Assembly: GCA_004764695.1 (NCBI GenBank)
Contig: SMSO01000014.1
Span: 1,501,148 to 1,565,147, forward strand
DNA: 64,000 nucleotides
Direction: 5' to 3'
Source of the DNA: Schizochytrium sp. TIO01
Lineage: Eukaryota > Sar > Bigyra > Thraustochytrida > Thraustochytriidae
The stretch's first letter is position 1; each line of letters starts with the position of its first letter. Shown here in pieces: positions 33,101 through 43,466 of this stretch. The notes below the pieces were generated by a model, which did not search any database, was not told the origin of the DNA, and saw nothing but the letters and a program-made list of their open reading frames with translations. The translations under genes and the position numbers were made by a program.

Positions 33101-33480
33101 AATCGATCTTCTTCGGCAGCTTGCTCCAAGCAAGATGCCTTATGAGTCCAATACGATGCTTCCCTTTCCTTTCTTTCATTAACTTGCTCAAGACTAATTC
33201 GTACACCATCATTAACCTTTACATTTAGTTCGTCAGCTCTCTGCGTAACAGACTTTTCAGCGTATGATATGTCATCATTGTTGGAACCCTTGCTACCTTG
33301 GTCGCTTGTGTCCTCGAGACGTTGTTGTTGGTATTCTAGAGATTCTGGTGCTGTTCGTTGGATCTCGTCAAAATCCTGCTCACGAAGTTCGCCACTGTGA
33401 CGTTGATCTTTGAGTCGTAACCTTTCCCGCAAACGCTGCCTGCGAGCCGCAGGCCCAAGTCCAGCAGAACCCGTTTGCAT
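24171..33480 (-). CDS. Giant CCCH / IQ / EF-hand protein, about 3,085 aa, split by a short intron
   Basis: I do not recognise the family by name. The first frame (33480-25320) encodes about 2,720 residues and the second (25267-24171) about 365. They join in frame if 25319-25268 is a 52-nt intron, giving ELG|TPMERR. In order: charged coiled coil (1-340 and 400-460); a CCCH zinc-finger-like motif near 538-555 (C-x8-C-x4-C-x3-H); a globular region around 670-850 with a second Cys cluster; an acidic and basic linker (about 980-1045); an IQ-type motif near 1207 (VIQRNLRASVARA) and another near 1563 (YIQRKWQATKA); a long C-terminal region; and two canonical EF-hands in the second exon (DANHDGGLDAQE and DADNNGDISLLE). 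The calmodulin-binding and calcium-binding motifs and size suggest a flagellar or cytoskeletal calcium-responsive scaffold; that is inference. If the intron is wrong, this is two overlapping genes. Confidence 0.7.
25268..25319 (-). other. Inferred 52-nt intron of the giant gene
   Basis: Donor G|GTCGCC and acceptor TTGCGTCTAG preceded by a T-rich stretch. Splicing restores the frame between two ORFs that otherwise overlap by about 90 bp on the same strand. An alternative acceptor at 25211 (GGCAAG) also restores frame, and the 11-mer GGTCGCCTCAT occurs at both 25320-25310 and 25211-25201. The donor is weak, so a frameshift remains possible. Confidence 0.45.
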
Positions 33481-34028
33481 TCCTTTCTAGGCAGTTTTTC
33501 TTTTACAATACTCTGCGCTGGTGGCCGCTGCTGCTTGCCAGAGCGCAAGCCCACACAGCAGCAGCCTCTGATAGAGCCTATAGTTCCAGCAAACGCAACC
33601 CTACCTCTTCGTACACTTGATAGCTATACTCCAGGACGGGGTACTCCGTGCGACCGCTGTCTTATGTATCACTGATAACAAGTTAGTGTGCAGGAGTCCC
33701 ATAAGCCCATTATTGTGTTATTGTTCAAATATGTTTGCTTACTTATTCACTAATATATGAAATCGAGCCTTAGTTAAAAGGACTCAACGGCTAGTTTTAT
33801 TTAATGTAATGGCGTTCTCAGAAAATTAATAATAGCGATAGTAAATGTTCAAAGGCGCGCAAGTGCGCTGCACATCAGCAAAGGTGGTCTACATGAAGGA
33901 AAGAGAGCTCCGCGATTCACTTGGCGCAGGCGAGAAGAACAGATATACTTTGGGTTGTAGCAGACTATAGACGCAGGTGGTGCCAGTTCTAGAGCTAGCT
34001 GTACAAGCAAGAAGGTAAAGCGGCAAGC
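33481..34028. promoter_or_regulatory. Divergent promoter region shared by giant gene and TEX47-like gene
   Basis: 548 bp between two head-to-head start codons, so both promoters must lie here or overlap. I found no clear TATA box or RFX X-box by eye. Confidence 0.55.
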
Positions 34029-34733
34029 ATGGAAAACCCTGCTGGCGCAGAGGCTGCTACAAAGCTACCCCCATCTGCATCTGTGAAGCCTCTGAGCTTG
34101 CCAGACAACTTACTAGATTTGACCCGACAGAAGGAGGTGGAAATCCTCGCTCGGGTACTAATTGTTGCAAGTATTTCTGGAGGGCAAGATGATGTTGTAC
34201 GCAAACTTGATAGCTTAGTTGCAAATAAAGGCGTCATATCTGGCATTGGCATGGTTCTACGCCAAACTTGTATGCTGTTTTGCGAGGGAGAATCTGAACA
34301 AATGAGGCGAATGGTAGTGAGTCTGCAAGAATCGTCACGACCTCTTGAAGATATTCGCGTTGCAGCATTCTGCGACGATGTTCCGTCAAGAACTTTTAAA
34401 GACTACTCTACCTTCAAAGCAAATATTCCAAAAGAGAGCAATGTTTCTCTGCCGGATGAGGGCATTGCTAGCTTCGTTTTTGATGTTTTTCAGAAGTGCA
34501 CACTTCTTGGTGCAGAGATTGGGAAACAGAACAAAGCAAAGGCAAATGCCAGTCTTGCCGAGAAACAACCCACTTTGTTCCCTTCTCACGAACGTCTTAT
34601 CATTATTGCCACCAGTGACGATCTTATGCGTATCGATGATTTCTTTGAACTACATGGAAAACCCATTCGACCTGAGTCTCTGGGCGATTCAATCTGGCCA
34701 ATGCAAGATATTGCAGTAGATTTACAACTTTGA
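34029..34733 (+). CDS. BLUF-like protein resembling testis-expressed TEX47
   Basis: A 234-aa soluble protein. Residues about 40-125 follow the BLUF/TEX47 pattern: a first strand (EILARVLIVASI), a helix, then GVISGIGMVL and TCMLFCEGESEQM (the family's 'vvhvIEg' strand-helix), then DIRVAAFCDDVPSRTFKDY, matching the TEX47 'lv.s.d.psR.F..W' motif. The flavin-sensing BLUF Tyr in the first strand appears to be Val or Ala here, so photochemistry is unlikely. TEX47 is expressed in vertebrate testis; a flagellar role is inferred. The head-to-head arrangement with the giant IQ/EF-hand gene fits co-expression. ATG at 34029, no intron seen. The BLUF-like fold is moderately sure, the TEX47 assignment less so. 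Confidence 0.6.
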   Translation: MENPAGAEAATKLPPSASVKPLSLPDNLLDLTRQKEVEILARVLIVASISGGQDDVVRKLDSLVANKGVISGIGMVLRQTCMLFCEGESEQMRRMVVSLQESSRPLEDIRVAAFCDDVPSRTFKDYSTFKANIPKESNVSLPDEGIASFVFDVFQKCTLLGAEIGKQNKAKANASLAEKQPTLFPSHERLIIIATSDDLMRIDDFFELHGKPIRPESLGDSIWPMQDIAVDLQL

Positions 34734-35141
34734 TCGCATATTCAAAAGCAAAAACTACCCAAGTGTAGAGTTTTTAGCGTGATGCGGCTTGTTCACTTTC
34801 AAATTCTAGGCTGTTCTTTTTTAAAATTAAAATTTGTGTGTAATTTGTTTTTACTTGTTCTTTTCTCTTTGCACGTTGTTTGCTTTCAGTATTCCTCTGT
34901 CTCACCGAGGTCGCTCGAAATTAAAAGATGCTCAAGGAAGTATTGAAAGTTATCTTTTAACCTTGTATACGCTTCCAACGTGCGGGCCAAACGTTGAAAT
35001 AAAACGACGGATCATTAAAGGAAGGGCTTAGGATACTGTACAAGTAATGAGCAGAAGACTTAGAAGCTGTGGTTACAAGAACATCAACGATTTTTTTTTT
35101 GTTGAGAAAAACAGCATACAACAGGAATTATGATAAAGTTT
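34734..35141. other. Convergent intergenic region
   Basis: 408 bp between the 3' ends of the TEX47-like gene and PRMT3, T-rich with a poly-T run near 35090. No gene seen. Confidence 0.6.
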
Positions 35142-36854
35142 CTACTTGAGAGTGTATGCCTTGTAGTACTTGTTGTCAATGGCCAAGGTCATGTCGATAT
35201 CGCGTTTGTTTCGTTCGTTTCGCTTGTAGCTGAGAGTGATCTGAAGCTCCTGGTCTGCCTTGACGTCGAGGAAGTCTTCTAGGTACAGGACAGTGTGAGC
35301 CCAGTGCGTAGTGGGTGACTCAACAGCAGTAGACAGGACGAGGTCAGTGTCCGGGACCATACCGCAGTCAAAAGAAATCACGAAGCTAGTAAGTTTGGCG
35401 TCCTTGGTGGCACGCATGGTGAAGCTAGAGGTGAAATCAAGCTCCTCCTTGGTCACTACAGCGATGTCAATGTCGTAAACAAGTGCGCGGTCAGTGACAA
35501 TGTTTTCAGGCTTTGCGACCTCAACAAGCGGCTCACGAGGGCGCATAGTGCAGAGTTCAGAATAGTCGAAGCCGTAAACATCACGCCAGTAGTCGAACTT
35601 TGCAAGGTTGCTCTGTCCTTGGAGGTAAATGGTGGCCTTGTTGGGAACCATCACACCGCCAGGCTTAAGCCAGCGGTCGCGGGCGTCAAGGACAGAGTCA
35701 AGCATAGACTCAAAGAGCAAACCATAGCCCATCCATTCCGACACGATCAAGTCAACCTTAAGGTCCTCTCCAAGCATGTTCTCGAGTTCCTCGACGCGTC
35801 CATTGACAATCTTAATGGTATCTTCATAGCCGTTCTTGGTCACAAGACGCTGAGCAAGCTCGGCAATTGCGGACGCGTCAACGCCGATGACACGTTTGGC
35901 TCCGGCACGAGCAGAGAACATACTCAAGATGCCGGTTCCACAGCCAACATCAAGAACGGTGGCGTTGGGGATCTTGGGGATTGCGGCATCGAGGGCATCG
36001 CGGTAACCTTCTGTGCGAGGGCGATCCTTGAGCATCTCCTCGTGAATGCCCATTGTGCTGTATGACTCGAAGTACATGCTGTCATATTCGTTTGCTTGCT
36101 CAGATTGTTTGTTGCGGCCCTTTCCGGATTTTCCCTGTGCGCGAGTGTTGTTCTTGGCGTCGTCAGCAGCTGTCTCGCCTTCTTCTTCTTCGTCGTCTTC
36201 GAGGCCTGGCATTTCGTCATCATCCTCGTCATCCGAGGTCCCCGAGTCTTCGCTGTCGCTGCCTTGTTTGTTGTCGAGCTCGATGACCTCCTCGAGCAGC
36301 TCACGAATCTTGGCGCGGCAAGAAGCAAGTTCATCCTCGAGCATAATAATGCGCTCCTTATCAGGGATGCTCTTGCTAACCTCCACGGAGCCCGCCTCGG
36401 CCTTGGCGACGTCAGACGCATCCTGAATCTTGGTGGTGCTTTCAACCTCGTCTTCATCGTCCTCAGCAACTTCGTCGAATGCGTAGAGGAATGCGTCTTC
36501 AGGCATCACAGGCTGAAGAAGCGAATCGTCTTCGTTCAAGGTGTCAGAGGCATTCTCCTGCTTTAAGACCTTGACAATGTCCTCCACGGAAGTGCCCTTT
36601 GCAACTTCACGACGGCAGAAGTTGACGGTGCGAATCCACAAATACTCATCTTGGCGAGCCACAGCCTTGAGGTCAAGATCATATTTCTCCTTGAGTGCAG
36701 CGACCAGCGCAGAGCTACTCGGGTAGGTCTGCTTAGAGAAGAGGTCTACGCATTCCTCCTCATCGAGGTCCTCTTCGAGGAGTTCTTCATCAGATAGTTC
36801 GTTGTCTCCATCCGGCACGTTCATGTTGCCAAATTCCTCGTTGGCAGCCGCCAT
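35142..36854 (-). CDS. PRMT3: Protein arginine N-methyltransferase 3 (type I PRMT)
   Basis: Transfers methyl groups from S-adenosylmethionine to arginine, making asymmetric dimethylarginine; in known organisms PRMT3 is cytosolic and acts on ribosomal protein uS5. The catalytic core (about 255-570) is complete: YFESYSTMGIHEEML start, SAM motif LDVGCGTGILS (301-311), acidic GVDAS, the double-E loop SEWMGYGLLFES with Glu373 and Glu382, and a THW loop near the C-terminus. The PRMT3 identity comes from the N-terminal module (35-85) before a very acidic linker (about 200-230). Only one of the zinc-finger ligands (Cys35) remains, so this finger probably does not bind zinc. Length is 570 aa (human about 530). 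ATG at 36854. PRMT1 is the alternative but would lack the N-terminal extension. Confidence 0.9.
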   Translation of the reverse strand: MAAANEEFGNMNVPDGDNELSDEELLEEDLDEEECVDLFSKQTYPSSSALVAALKEKYDLDLKAVARQDEYLWIRTVNFCRREVAKGTSVEDIVKVLKQENASDTLNEDDSLLQPVMPEDAFLYAFDEVAEDDEDEVESTTKIQDASDVAKAEAGSVEVSKSIPDKERIIMLEDELASCRAKIRELLEEVIELDNKQGSDSEDSGTSDDEDDDEMPGLEDDEEEEGETAADDAKNNTRAQGKSGKGRNKQSEQANEYDSMYFESYSTMGIHEEMLKDRPRTEGYRDALDAAIPKIPNATVLDVGCGTGILSMFSARAGAKRVIGVDASAIAELAQRLVTKNGYEDTIKIVNGRVEELENMLGEDLKVDLIVSEWMGYGLLFESMLDSVLDARDRWLKPGGVMVPNKATIYLQGQSNLAKFDYWRDVYGFDYSELCTMRPREPLVEVAKPENIVTDRALVYDIDIAVVTKEELDFTSSFTMRATKDAKLTSFVISFDCGMVPDTDLVLSTAVESPTTHWAHTVLYLEDFLDVKADQELQITLSYKRNERNKRDIDMTLAIDNKYYKAYTLK

Positions 36855-37463
36855 CTTCGCAAAATTCTAGCCAAGCACAGCTCCTCCGCGATTTGCTTTC
36901 GCAGCTCCTGAAAACGAATCGAGACCCTCCAGAATCACTCAATCTCTGAGTAAATCGCTCGTTAAAAACATTACTTATTCAATGCTCAATGCGTTGCTTC
37001 TTAATCTGCCCCTGTAGGCCACGCCTAAGCTCTGCTATGCCATTCCTCTGTCTCTGCTCCAGAAAGCATTCCACTTACTTTCATTTATTCCTTCTCAAGC
37101 CCTCCCAAGACCAACCGAGTTAGTGCACCACCCATTTGCGCGGAAGCCTTTACGGCGCGATTCGGCCCCGAATTTTGAGTGGAACAGGGCAACATTCAGA
37201 ACGGTCGAAGAACGAAAAGTGCTTGGTTAGTGATGATACTAAAATGGGGGTGCAAAGACGAAAGAAAGAAGAAAGATTATATTGTATCCCTGTGTGAGAT
37301 CTTCTACTTCGCCGGGGAAGCAGATATCGAAAGCGCTTGCTTTGCGGTGGCCAAAACGACTTGGCCAGCTCAAGGAAATAAAGTAGCCTTGCGAACGTTT
37401 GACGGCTCTCTGTGGAGGGTTTAAGCTCAGTGGTCTGGGTCTGGCAACTTTAGCAAGTTAAAG
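36855..37463. promoter_or_regulatory. Divergent promoter region of PRMT3 and UBA3
   Basis: 609 bp separating two head-to-head start codons. No repeat or ORF worth calling. Both 5' UTRs and promoters must lie here. Confidence 0.55.
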
Positions 37464-39192
37464 ATGGCGACCATGGAGACTTCAACGCCGCCTCATGCAC
37501 CTGGTGAAGAACGCGCGCAGAGTGCCATGGTTGTGGACAGTGGGGCATCCATGAAACACCTGAGCGCTGTAGACGTTATCCTCAGTCGAGCAAGCCCATT
37601 TGGCAATGAAACCGGAAGTCTTCCCTCTGGCGAGTTCTATCCTGGTCAGGTACGTCCTTATGGAGTCAGCTGAAAATGATGATTTGCTGCAATTTATAAT
37701 TCACCAAAGACTTGTATTCTTTTGCTTTTTGCAAGCATGGCTCGGATTTCGTTTTTCATAAGTGAGAAGAGAGAAGAGAGGTTACAACCAACAATGTGTG
37801 GTGTAAGGGGCTTGGTTTGATTCGCGAGGATCCTTACTTAACTTTGCGGGAGTGTATATATTGGCGAGTCTGACTAACCTAAACTGTGGTCAATAATGAT
37901 CATCTTATCTATACATTGTGGTGATATGTAATTAATATCTGATTCAACAGGAGACACGTGACTTTATTTCTTCCCAAGCCCGTATTCTCGTTATTGGAGC
38001 TGGTGGTTTGGGCTGTGAATTATTGAAGAATCTGGCCCTGTCTGGCTTCAAATCTATCGATGTGATCGACCTTGACACCATTGATGTGACAAACCTAAAT
38101 AGGCAGTTCTTGTTTCGGCAAAAGGATGTTGGTCGTATGAAGGCCGAGGTTGCAGCAGAGTTCATCAAAACCAGAGTTCCTGGAGTTCAAGTGACAGCTC
38201 ATACATGCCCGATTCAGGACAAGGATGAGACTTTCTACCGCCAATTTAGTCTTGTAATTGCTGGACTAGACAATATTAAAGCGCGGCGTTGGATGAATAG
38301 TCTTCTCCATCAGATGGTGGAAACAGATGACGAAGGCAATATTGACCCGGAGACTGTAATTCCGCTTATCGACGGAGGAACCGAAGCATTTAAAGGCCAG
38401 GCTCGTGTAATTTTGCCAATGGCCACATCTTGTTTTGAATGTTCAATCGACTCGTTTCCGCCTCAGGTCCACTTTCCACTTTGTACAGTTGCAGAGACTC
38501 CGCGAAAGCCTGAGCATTGCATTGCATATGTCCTATTTGCCATTAACAAGTCCTTGAGCAACCCTGAGGCTGACCGCATCCACGAGGGCTTTGTAGAGAA
38601 GTTTGGTGTTGGTACGAAGCTTGATAAGGATGATCCAGGCCACATGCGCTTTATTTATGAACTGGCCCTAGACCGCGCCAACCTATTTAGTATTGAAGGT
38701 GTCACCTATATGCTTACCATGGGTGTTGTGAAGAATATTGTCCCTGCGGTGGCTTCTACCAATGCAATTATTGCGGGAGCTTGTGTAAATGAGGCTTTTA
38801 AGGTGCTTTCCTGGAGTTCACAGTCTCTGAACACGTACTTTATGTACAATGGCACCACTGGTGTATACTCATATACCTTTGAATATGGACGTAAGGCAGA
38901 CTGCCCAGTTTGTAATGCCGACGAGATTCGCTGGTCTCTTAGCGCAGAGCAAACTCTGAGCGAATTTATGGACCGTCTTATGAGCGATACTACCTTGCAG
39001 CTTGAGAAACCTTCCATTGCAAAGCCTGGCTTGTCCTTGTTTATTCAGAAGCCGGAAGCCTTGCGTAAACAGACAGAGCCGAATTTACAGAAGAAGCTTG
39101 GCGATCTGTTACAGTCTGGAGATGTAATTACAGTCACAGATCCAGTCTTTCCTGCAGGTCAAAACGTAAGTATCATCGTTAACCTTGAGTAA
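37464..39192 (+). CDS. UBA3: NEDD8-activating enzyme E1 catalytic subunit UBA3
   Basis: Adenylates NEDD8 with ATP and carries it as a thioester before handing it to UBC12; in known organisms it works as a heterodimer with NAE1/APPBP1 and drives cullin-RING ligase activation. Two exons: 37464-37649 (62 codons) and 37951-39192, giving 475 aa (human 463). The second exon carries the nucleotide site GAGGLGCELLKN, then DLDTIDVTNLNRQFLF, zinc ligands CFEC and CPVC, and catalytic Cys240 in VHFPLCTVAETPRKPEHC, the diagnostic UBA3 context. A C-terminal ubiquitin-fold domain for E2 binding is present. The first exon covers the N-terminal segment. The partner NAE1 is not in this window. Confidence 0.95.
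37650..37950 (+). other. 301-nt intron of UBA3
   Basis: GTACGT donor after CCTGGTCAG and acceptor GATTCAACAG, phase 0. The intron contains in-frame stops and is AT-rich. It is the best-supported intron in the window. Confidence 0.92.
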
Positions 39193-41170
39193 ATAAAATA
39201 AATCCTTTAAGAAATAGTAAGCTGTATCGTCGGTGATTTTTTTTTTTGCGCGTACAATGGGAAATGGAACAGCCAATTTTTTTTAATGTGAGTACAACCC
39301 CAGGTTAACACTGGGATGCGTAAACAAGAACTCAGTGGTAGCGTTGGGTTTCTTTTCTCATCGTATGTTCTAGGATACTAGGCTAGTTTTCAATTATTTT
39401 TGTTTGCTCCTCAAACATCTCGTGGTCTTGTCTTGGTAAATTCGTATCAATTTCTTATTTGTGCTAGCCCGTGCGTTTCCTAAGGAGTCATGGGCAGCGC
39501 CAAGCCACTGCAGACTCAAACCATATACTTGAACGCGCAAATCGATTTACAGGCGTTATGCCCAGTGCCTATGAGGTTCGACCTAGTCCGTCCTTATCGC
39601 CAAAACGATCCAGATCCGATCTTGTGGTGCACTCATACCGATTACTAATAGTATGAAAAAATAGAACTGCACTAGATTGCCAAGTTTTTACCGTCTTGGT
39701 ACTATAAACCGTCCAATCCATCATGGCAGCAGAGTTGTTTCTGACTCATCGAGTAGGCGGTTGCATACTAACTCGCTCGCTAGTATGGCTGGTGCTGTAC
39801 TGCTGGGGACAGCATATGCAGCCACTTTTCTTGATTTCGATATTCTCCGTCACGTCATCGATGACCTATCGTTTCTTCCATCAAACTGTAGCGAGACTGA
39901 CAATAAGCATCATGCATCTAACCAATCCCCTTTGGCCTGTCCTGAAGCGCTGGTTCGACTGACTTCTTAATATTGGGAAAATCACTAGGCAAGCAGAGGT
40001 ATCCTATCAGCTTGTTTTGTAGAAGGTTCTGGTTGAGAATATGGACTTGAAGAGCTGCTTTGTAAACCTGTCTAAAATTAGATGATTTAAGATTAAAAAG
40101 TTTTTATTATTTTAATCTTTTTTATTATAAAAAACAAACAAAAAAGGAGAACAAAACATAACAAAACAGTTTTAATTAAATATATAGAAGCGTTTACTTG
40201 GAGGTTCACAGTTTTATTTTTTTTTATAAATGTTATATATATATATCTTTTAAACTATAATATTAATTTTAAAAAGGAAAAGAACAAAGAAATAATATCT
40301 TTGTTTGAGTTTCTGTTTCAATCATACTAGTAGTGGCTTCAGAGAGATCAGAATTTTGCTTAAAGTTGATAAGAAGTCCTAAAGACAAAGAAAAACCATA
40401 TTATATGTCTAGTTGTATCAATGTCAAAGAAGGTCAAGATAGCTCTCAATGTCGTTGGCTAGAACGCCTATCAAACGGTTCAAACTCAGTTTCGCTCGCG
40501 AACAACTAACTTTCTAAGAAGACGAGACTGTTGTATTCGTGATAGATGTTGATTTCTACGTGCCTTAAGCTCAACCCTAGTACATGTAACGATCGTTCAA
40601 TGCCAATGCTATCTCGATGCTTCACCAATCGACCTGGGAAACTCTTCTCCTACAGAAAATTAATATTTGATGATTCTTACTCACAGTCTTAAATTTTGCA
40701 TTAAAAAAAAGCCTCCACAATCCATGACCGATTCAAATTAAAGGTTTGATATCTTGATGGGGGCTGAAGGAAAGGGCGCCACTTGCTGCCAAATTCATTC
40801 AGGTAAGGCATAATTTTATCTTCCAGGAATGCCCATTCTGAGACAAGCGGGTATCAAGAAACTCCAGAGTCGTGAGAAATGTTATAAGGCAATTTCATTC
40901 AGCAAATTTTGCGCAGGGTTGTTGGAAAATTGAAGAAATTCTGTTCCGAGTTCACAAGATATGAATAATTGTCAGAGATATTGTCTTTCTTAAATGCCTG
41001 ATTGCTGGTTATTGTTAAAAAACAAACGAGTTGATATGACGGTGCGGAAGCACAATATCTCTTTTATGCGCACTGATCTACTCAGCTGGCACTCTTGTTT
41101 CACTCACTTTATATTTGTTGCAATTCAATGTTAGCCGTACTAAATCTTTATAAAATGATTCCTATAAATC

Positions 41171-41233
41171 TGACGTCATGGTGACATCGATGACAGCGAT
41201 GATTGAAGCACACAGTGCTCGCTCATGACGTCA
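41171..41233. promoter_or_regulatory. Paired CRE palindromes (TGACGTCA) in inverted arrangement
   Basis: TGACGTCATG at 41171-41180 and its exact inverse CATGACGTCA at 41224-41233 flank 43 bp. TGACGTCA is the CREB/ATF-type bZIP site, and two perfect copies in 63 bp are unlikely by chance. No gene start is obvious close by, so the controlled gene is unknown. Confidence 0.5.
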
Positions 41234-43427
41234 TTCAAATTAGATTGCGAGTATAATAGAGAACTTTAATAGAGACAATCAATCAAAAATTGACTTATCC
41301 AAGCACATACCAATTCGCAAAATTGTCAGACCTATCTGCTTACTGTGCAGGTTGTCACCGTACTCATATGTTGAATCAGCTTTTAAATTGCTAGCACGTA
41401 TCATTTATTACATTTTGGGTTGTGCACACCTAGGTGCCTTCTACTTCAATACTATTGGAGGCAACAAATCTGATTCTGGGATAGACCTTGCACTCAAAAC
41501 AAAGGTAGTTCTTCAAACCCATCTGAGACTCGAAGATCCTTCCGGGAAGATCTCTCTTTTTGACAGGATATGTAAAAGATCAGGGAAGAAGAAGCTTTGG
41601 CGAAAGACACGAAAAGCTGAAGAACTTTCTGATACATTGTCAAAAAGAAGACTAATAAAGAGTTGAAGTGAAAGTGATCACAAGGTCCCACCTGCATTCC
41701 GAAAGCCATCATGAGGTTTTACCGAAGGGCCAACATGCTTCTGTGGAAGATAATTTCTTTCTAACGACGGTTTTCTACCTCTGACGCCACTGACACTTGG
41801 GAACCCCAGTGGAGGTAGGTTGTTGGAGTACTCCAGCCCACTCACGGATGAATCATGTAGTTTCATTTTGCCGATACTGCCAGTGAGGGCGGTTCCAAGT
41901 CGCATGTTTTCTCCCATTTGCGATAGTTCCTCTCAGAGGTGCCCTCACTCTCAAGGTGGATTTTTCCTTTCCATCTCTCCCTCCTCTCCACTGTCTCCAA
42001 TCTCCACTGTAATTAATTTGTTTCTATCTCCAGAAAGCGTGTCATACTGGGAGTGCTTCCAATTATAGCTTCCCAGTTGTAAATCTGCCTAAACTTTTGT
42101 AAAGTTCGCCTGATTCCCTCTCACTATGAAAGAGACATTCTGCGAGCCCTCACATCGCTGTTGCCCCTCTCTTTTCCTTTCTCCTTTTATTTTTCCTTTC
42201 TTTCGCTTGGTCGCTCACAGTCTCTTCTTTAGGCGGCCTTTTACAGGCCTTAAGTACGCCCTCATTGGAACTGCTTTCTGCCGCCTCGTTCTTCTTCTTT
42301 TCGTCTGAAGAAGAGAGAAAGACAGACAGCGAGAGAGAGAGAGACAGAAAGAAAGTACCTGAACGAAAGATTGAACTCTCCTCTCCGTCTTCACGTCTAA
42401 TTTTCTACGTTTCTAACTTCCTCACTTTCAGTTCAAGAAGTTCTTTCTTTCTTTCTTTCTTTCTCTTCATAATCTTCGGTTGACTCTTAGGAAGACAGGG
42501 TCTAAGAACTTTCGAAGTTCAGATTCACGGTGTGATGAGAGAAAAGGAACAAAACTGTTTATTTTTAAAACATAAAAAGGTTTAAAAAAAGTATGCCACA
42601 TGTTTAGAGTTCTCGAGTTCTTCACGAACTCATATCCAAACCCGTCTTCACACATGCTGAAGCGCCGCTCAGGCCGTCTCAGTGCGTGTGTATGGATATC
42701 AGACGGGGAATTACAGGCCTGGACTCAGGTGGTGCGTGTTTATGCAGATGGGTTTGACTGTATCTGGGGTATAGGTATCCCCGTTCAAGGTTAAGTTGCA
42801 GACTTTAGACGTAACGAACTCAAGCAGTTCCATTGTTATTGCTGTTTTAATACAATATATATTGAAAACAATAATTTTTTTTAAATGATAATGATCATAA
42901 AATGAACTTAGTCAGTTAGGTAGATAGGAAGATAGGTACTGGTAGGCACTCAATAGTGAGGTCGCCCAACGAACTTGACTCCTATCATGAGATAAGTACC
43001 TCTATGGGACATTGTCTAAAAGAACTAACGACCCATTCATAATGCGAGAGTGCTCTAATCCCAGCTAACTGTATCTCGTAGTAGTAGCGGGTGAGAAAAA
43101 GATAGGCAAAGTCTGATGAGTTAAAAGATAAAGAAAGAAAGAAAGCGAAGATAAGAAAAGAGAAGAGAAGAGAAGAGATTCTCGAAATGAAGGATGATGT
43201 AATGGGGTGGATGATGTAAGATGATGTAATCTCTACGCCGAGATCGGAGGTCTCTGCTGTTGCGTTCTGCGAAATTATCCATGAGATTCGAGAAGCCAGG
43301 CGAGAAGAAACCCGGGTAGAGCATAGTTCTTGTTGCTCTAGACGCTACTAAATCCGTGCATTTGCAGCTTCCTCGCGGATATTCACATGAATGTGAATAA
43401 CTTTGTTTGCGTGAGTGAAAAGTAGAA

Positions 43428-43431
<4 letters not shown>

Positions 43432-43462
<31 letters not shown>
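43432..43462. repeat. (AT)n microsatellite
   Basis: About 15 AT/TA units, with a poly-A run (about 20 nt) 150 bp further on at 43606-43625. Confidence 0.95.

Positions 43463-43466
<4 letters not shown>

Noticed and set aside
39677-39970. 97-codon ORF downstream of UBA3, with a second overlapping ORF
   Set aside because: Two frames are equally open and neither shows a domain or codon bias.
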